DNA from: an uncultured Alistipes sp.
GTDB taxonomy: Bacteria; Bacteroidota; Bacteroidia; Bacteroidales; Rikenellaceae
Direction: 5' to 3'
Assembly: GCA_949288735.1 (NCBI GenBank)
Contig: CASELE010000011.1
Span: 1-63,352 of the forward strand
DNA: 63,352 bases
A model generated the notes under the pieces. The model ran no database searches and was not told the origin of the DNA. It saw only the letters and a list, made by a program, of their open reading frames with translations. A program made the translations under genes and the position numbers. Shown here one piece after another: positions 60,246-63,352 of the stretch; within the stretch, counting starts at the first letter, position 1, and every line of letters starts with the position of its first letter.

Positions 60246-61664
60246 ATGTACCGCACAGATTCAGAAAAGGCCGAGGAGTTCATCCACGACGGCGAAATCG
60301 GCGAAACGCTCGCCTACGCCGCCTCACGCCGCAACGATGCGGGACTCGTCGGCGAACTGCTCGACAAGGCGGCCGAAGGGCGCGGCCTGACCCACCGCGA
60401 AGCCGCCGTGCTGCTCGAATGCGACCGTCCCGAGCTGACGGAGCGCATCTTCGCCCTGGCCCGCGACATCAAACGCAGGTTCTACGGCAACCGCATCGTG
60501 ATGTTCGCGCCGCTCTATCTCTCGAACCACTGCGTGAACGGCTGCGTCTACTGCCCCTACCACGCCAAGAACCGCACCATTCCGCGCCGCAAGCTGACCC
60601 AGGAGGAGATCCGCCGCGAGGTGACGGCGCTCCAGGACATGGGACACAAGCGGCTGGCCGTCGAGGCGGGCGAGCACCCGGTGCTCAACCCCATCGAGTA
60701 TATCCTCGAATCGATCGGGACGATCTACTCGATACACCACCGCAACGGCGCCATCCGCCGCGTGAACGTCAACATCGCCGCCACGACCGTGGAGAACTAC
60801 CGGCTGCTGCACGATGCGGGCATCGGCACCTACATCCTCTTCGAGGAGACCTACCGCCGCAAGGCCTACGAGGCGCTCCATCCCACCGGCCCCAAGAGCA
60901 ACTGGGCCTACCATACCGAGGCGATGGACCGCGCCATGCAGGGCGGCATCGACGACGTGGGCATCGGCGCCCTCTTCGGACTGACCGACTACCGCTACGA
61001 CTTTGTCGGACTGCTGATGCACGCCGAACATCTCGAGGCGCGCTTCGGCGTGGGGCCCCACACCATCAGCGTGCCGCGCATCCGGCCGGCCGACGATATC
61101 GATCCCGCGGACTTTCCCGACGCCGTGACCGACGAGGTCTTCCGCCGCATCGTCGCCGTACTGCGTCTCGCTGTCCCCTACACGGGGATGATCGTCTCCA
61201 CGCGCGAATCGCAGCGCTCGCGCGAGCTCGTGCTCGACGTGGGCGTCTCGCAGCTCAGCGGCGGCTCACGGACGAGCGTCGGAGGCTATGCCGAGAGCGG
61301 AGCGCAGACCGAAGAGTCGGCACAGTTCGACATCTCGGACACGCGTACGCTCGACGAGGTGGTCGCCTGGCTCCTCGAACTGGGCTACATACCGAGCTTC
61401 TGCACCGCCTGCTACCGCGAAGGGCGCACGGGCGACCGCTTCATGTCGCTCGTCAAGAGCGGCCGCATCGCCGACTGCTGCGGTCCGAACGCCCTGATGA
61501 CCCTGCGCGAATACCTCGAGGACTACGCCTCGCCCCGCACCCGCGTGCTGGGCGAACAGGCCATCGCCCGCGAGGTGCCGCTCATCCCCACCGAACGCAT
61601 CCGGCGCATGACGGCCGAAAGGCTGGCCGAAATCGCCGCCGGCAAACGCGACTTCCGATTCTGA
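60246..61664 (+). CDS. hydG: [FeFe] hydrogenase H-cluster radical SAM maturase HydG
   Basis: HydG cleaves tyrosine to make the CO and CN ligands of the H-cluster. The 472-residue protein has radical SAM Cys96/100/103 (HCVNGCVYC) and a C-terminal CxxC...C auxiliary cluster motif near residues 386-412 (FCTACYREG, IADCCGPNAL). It lies 73 bases after hydE, with a short GC-rich gap (60173-60245), and 11 bases before hydF. Confidence 0.95.
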   Translation: MYRTDSEKAEEFIHDGEIGETLAYAASRRNDAGLVGELLDKAAEGRGLTHREAAVLLECDRPELTERIFALARDIKRRFYGNRIVMFAPLYLSNHCVNGCVYCPYHAKNRTIPRRKLTQEEIRREVTALQDMGHKRLAVEAGEHPVLNPIEYILESIGTIYSIHHRNGAIRRVNVNIAATTVENYRLLHDAGIGTYILFEETYRRKAYEALHPTGPKSNWAYHTEAMDRAMQGGIDDVGIGALFGLTDYRYDFVGLLMHAEHLEARFGVGPHTISVPRIRPADDIDPADFPDAVTDEVFRRIVAVLRLAVPYTGMIVSTRESQRSRELVLDVGVSQLSGGSRTSVGGYAESGAQTEESAQFDISDTRTLDEVVAWLLELGYIPSFCTACYREGRTGDRFMSLVKSGRIADCCGPNALMTLREYLEDYASPRTRVLGEQAIAREVPLIPTERIRRMTAERLAEIAAGKRDFRF

Positions 61665-61675
61665 ACAACGACGTC

Positions 61676-62881
61676 ATGAACCCGCAACAGACCGCACCCT
61701 CCTCCGAGCGGATACACATCGGCTTCTTCGGACGCTGCAACAGCGGCAAGTCATCGCTCATCAACGCCCTCACGGGCCAGGACGTCGCCCTCGTCTCGGA
61801 GCTGGCCGGCACTACGACCGACCCCGTCGCCAAGGCGATGGAACTGCCGGGCATCGGCGCCGTCCTGCTGACCGACACCCCGGGTTTCGACGACGAGGGT
61901 GCGCTCGGCACCCGACGCGTAGACCGCACGCTCCGTGCCGCCGACCGCATGCAGATCGCCGTGCTCCTCTTCGGTACGCCCGACGCCGCGCCGGAGCCCT
62001 ATGCCCTCGAACGGCGGTGGCTCGACGAATTCCGCTCGCGCGAGATACCGGTCGTCGCCCTGCTCGCGCAGTGCGACCGGCTCGACGACCCCGCGGCCGC
62101 GGCCGCGGCCGTCGAACGGGCCACCGGCTTGCGTCCCATCGCCGTCAGCGCCCGCAAGGGCACCGGACTCGAGGAGCTGCGCCGGGCCCTGGCCGCCGCA
62201 CGTCCCGACGAGGAGGAGCGCCGCATCACCGAGGGGATAGCCCGCACGGGCGACACCGTACTGCTGGTCATGCCGCAGGATGCCCAGGCCCCCAAGGGGC
62301 GGCTCATCCTGCCGCAGGTGCAGACCATCCGCGACCTGCTCGACCGCACCTGCACGGTGGTCTGCTGTACGACCGACGGCATGGCGGCGGCCCTCGCCGC
62401 CCTCGCCCGGCCCCCGCATCTCATCGTCACCGACTCGCAGGTCTTCGACCGGGTCCATGCGATGAAACCGGCCGAATCGCTTCTCACCTCCTTCTCGATC
62501 CTCTTCGCCCGCTACAAGGGCGACATCGGCACCTTCGTCGAGGGGGCCGCGGCCATCGCCCGCCTCACCCCCTCCTCACGGGTACTGATTGCCGAAGCCT
62601 GTACCCACGCCCCGGCGACCGAGGATATCGGACGCGTGAAGCTGCCCGCCATGCTCCGCCGCCGCGCGGGCGAGGCGCTGCAGGTCGACGTCGTGGGAGG
62701 CAACGACTTTCCGGACGACCTCACCCCCTACGACCTGGTGATCCATTGCGGCGCCTGCATGTTCAACCGCCGCCATGTCCTCAACCGCATCGCCCGCGCC
62801 CGCGCCCAGGGAGTACCCATCACCAACTACGGCGTCGCCATCGCCGCCCTGCAGGGGATTCTCGACCGCGTAAGCTACTGA
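61676..62881 (+). CDS. hydF: [FeFe] hydrogenase H-cluster maturation GTPase HydF
   Basis: HydF is the scaffold that receives the di-iron precursor from HydE/HydG and passes it to the hydrogenase. The 401-residue protein has GTPase motifs: G1 GRCNSGKSS, G3 TDTPGFDD, and a QCDR-type G4. The C-terminal cluster ligands are EACTH and the HCGAC pair (LVIHCGACMFNRRHVLNRI). It completes the E-G-F set. Confidence 0.94.
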   Translation: MNPQQTAPSSERIHIGFFGRCNSGKSSLINALTGQDVALVSELAGTTTDPVAKAMELPGIGAVLLTDTPGFDDEGALGTRRVDRTLRAADRMQIAVLLFGTPDAAPEPYALERRWLDEFRSREIPVVALLAQCDRLDDPAAAAAAVERATGLRPIAVSARKGTGLEELRRALAAARPDEEERRITEGIARTGDTVLLVMPQDAQAPKGRLILPQVQTIRDLLDRTCTVVCCTTDGMAAALAALARPPHLIVTDSQVFDRVHAMKPAESLLTSFSILFARYKGDIGTFVEGAAAIARLTPSSRVLIAEACTHAPATEDIGRVKLPAMLRRRAGEALQVDVVGGNDFPDDLTPYDLVIHCGACMFNRRHVLNRIARARAQGVPITNYGVAIAALQGILDRVSY

Positions 62882-62901
62882 CGGGTGAGGAGCGGCGAAA
62901 A

Positions 62902-62921
62902 GCGGCGGAGCGCTCCGCCGC
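62902..62921 (+). terminator. hairpin after hydF
   Basis: GCGGCGGAGC-GCTCCGCCGC is a perfect 20-base palindrome 20 bases after the stop. No T-run follows, so it may act weakly or only stabilise the RNA. Confidence 0.45.
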
Positions 62922-62935
62922 ACGCGAAAAAACGC

Positions 62936-62943
62936 TATCTTTG
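62936..62943 (+). promoter_or_regulatory. -7 element of the DUF3127 gene
   Basis: TATCTTTG, 28 bases before the start codon. No -33 TTG is visible. Confidence 0.6.
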
Positions 62944-62971
62944 CAAGCGATAAACAAAAAAACGGAAAGCT

Positions 62972-63334
62972 ATGGATTTCGAAGGAACCGTCTACAAGAT
63001 ACTTCCGCCGGTCAAGGGAACCTCGGCCCGCGGTGAGTGGCAGCGTCAGGAGGTCGTGTTCGAGAAGGACGAGGGGTCGTTCAAGCGCAAGATCTGCGTC
63101 ACCTTCTTCAACAAGCCCGACGAAGTGGCCCGCCTGCGCGAAGGGGCCGTCTACAACGTATCGGTCGACGTCGAGTCGCGCGAATACAACGGCCGCTGGT
63201 ATACCGACGTACGGGCCTGGCGCCTGCAGCCCAAACAGGAGGCGCCCCGCGGCGGCGATCCGATGCCGATGCCGGCCGAAGAGCCCGCCTTCGCCCCGAC
63301 GCCCGCTGCCGAGGTGGACGACCTGCCCTTCTGA
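62972..63334 (+). CDS. DUF3127 protein with SSB-like acidic tail
   Basis: The 120-residue protein has the DUF3127 core: DFEGTVYKILPPVKGTSARG, WQRQEVVFEKDEG, FKRKICVTFFNKPDEVA, NVSVDVESREYNGRWYTDVR. This is an OB-fold-like small protein family widespread in Bacteroidota. A Pro/Glu/Met-rich linker (about 87-110) leads to the end VDDLPF, which resembles the C-terminal protein-recruiting tip of single-stranded DNA-binding proteins. A role in nucleic-acid metabolism is suggested by the shape; function is not established. Last gene of the window. Confidence 0.8.
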   Translation: MDFEGTVYKILPPVKGTSARGEWQRQEVVFEKDEGSFKRKICVTFFNKPDEVARLREGAVYNVSVDVESREYNGRWYTDVRAWRLQPKQEAPRGGDPMPMPAEEPAFAPTPAAEVDDLPF

Positions 63335-63352
63335 CAGGAGTCCGGAAACGAG

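Overview
The window looks like chromosomal DNA from a high-GC gut Bacteroidota, most likely Rikenellaceae (Alistipes-like). The species call is an inference. The evidence is the repeated Bacteroidota promoter signature (TTG or TTTG, 19-20 bases, TAnnTTTG) ahead of many genes, surface lipoproteins next to a TonB-dependent receptor, DUF4290, DUF4492 and DUF3127 proteins, a B12 riboswitch locus, cytochrome bd, and a gut-type [FeFe] hydrogenase with its maturases. I see no phage, transposon, integrase or CRISPR array; the region is mostly core genome with accessory islands.

Layout. 0.4-2.1 kb: a DedA membrane protein and two unassigned proteins. 2.3-6.8 kb: complete phosphate operon pstSCAB-phoU, ended by a strong terminator. 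7.1-9.4 kb: a PspC / PadR / PspC operon with a palindromic operator inside its promoter. 9.4-11.5 kb: 6-phosphofructokinase and a PfkB-family kinase. 11.5-12.4 kb: a family 2 glycosyltransferase. 12.5-14.6 kb: a DsbD-type reductase. 14.8 kb: initiator tRNA. 15.1-20.0 kb (minus): a five-gene heterodisulfide-reductase-like iron-sulfur/flavin/membrane module. 20.1-24.2 kb (minus): DUF4290, a TlpA-like lipoprotein, lpxH, thyA and folA. 24.4-29.3 kb: a sigma-54 activator without a DNA-binding domain, a HAD phosphatase, and DUF4492-cydA-cydB. 29.5-31.0 kb: a lipoprotein with three internal repeats. 31.1-32.0 kb: an AraC regulator.

32.2-40.1 kb is a cobalamin-uptake island lying between two oppositely oriented tRNA-Ser genes: riboswitch, 44-residue small protein, fimbrillin-like/propeller lipoprotein, PKD-type lipoprotein, BtuB-type receptor and BtuG-type propeller lipoprotein. 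40.5-43.3 kb: a polyprenyl-phosphate sugar-phosphate transferase, tRNA-Arg and L-serine dehydratase. 43.4-57.2 kb (minus) is the translation/transcription block: rpmE, tRNA-Thr-Tyr-Gly, tuf, tRNA-Trp, secE, nusG, rplKAJL, rpoB and rpoC. 57.4-63.3 kb: a CAT-anticodon tRNA, the [FeFe] hydrogenase with hydE, hydG and hydF, and a DUF3127 protein.

Main points. (1) rpoC is interrupted near 44007 by what looks like loss of about 23 bases; because the gene is essential, an assembly or sequencing error is the first suspicion. (2) The Hdr-like module at 15.1-20.0 kb is the best candidate for an undescribed electron-transfer system: soluble HdrC, HdrB, HdrA and HdrC-like subunits followed by a membrane protein combining a cytochrome-b-like part, two 4Fe-4S motifs and two CCG domains. 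(3) The B12 island carries two related propellers, one fused to a fimbrillin-like domain, and begins with an unexplained small protein.
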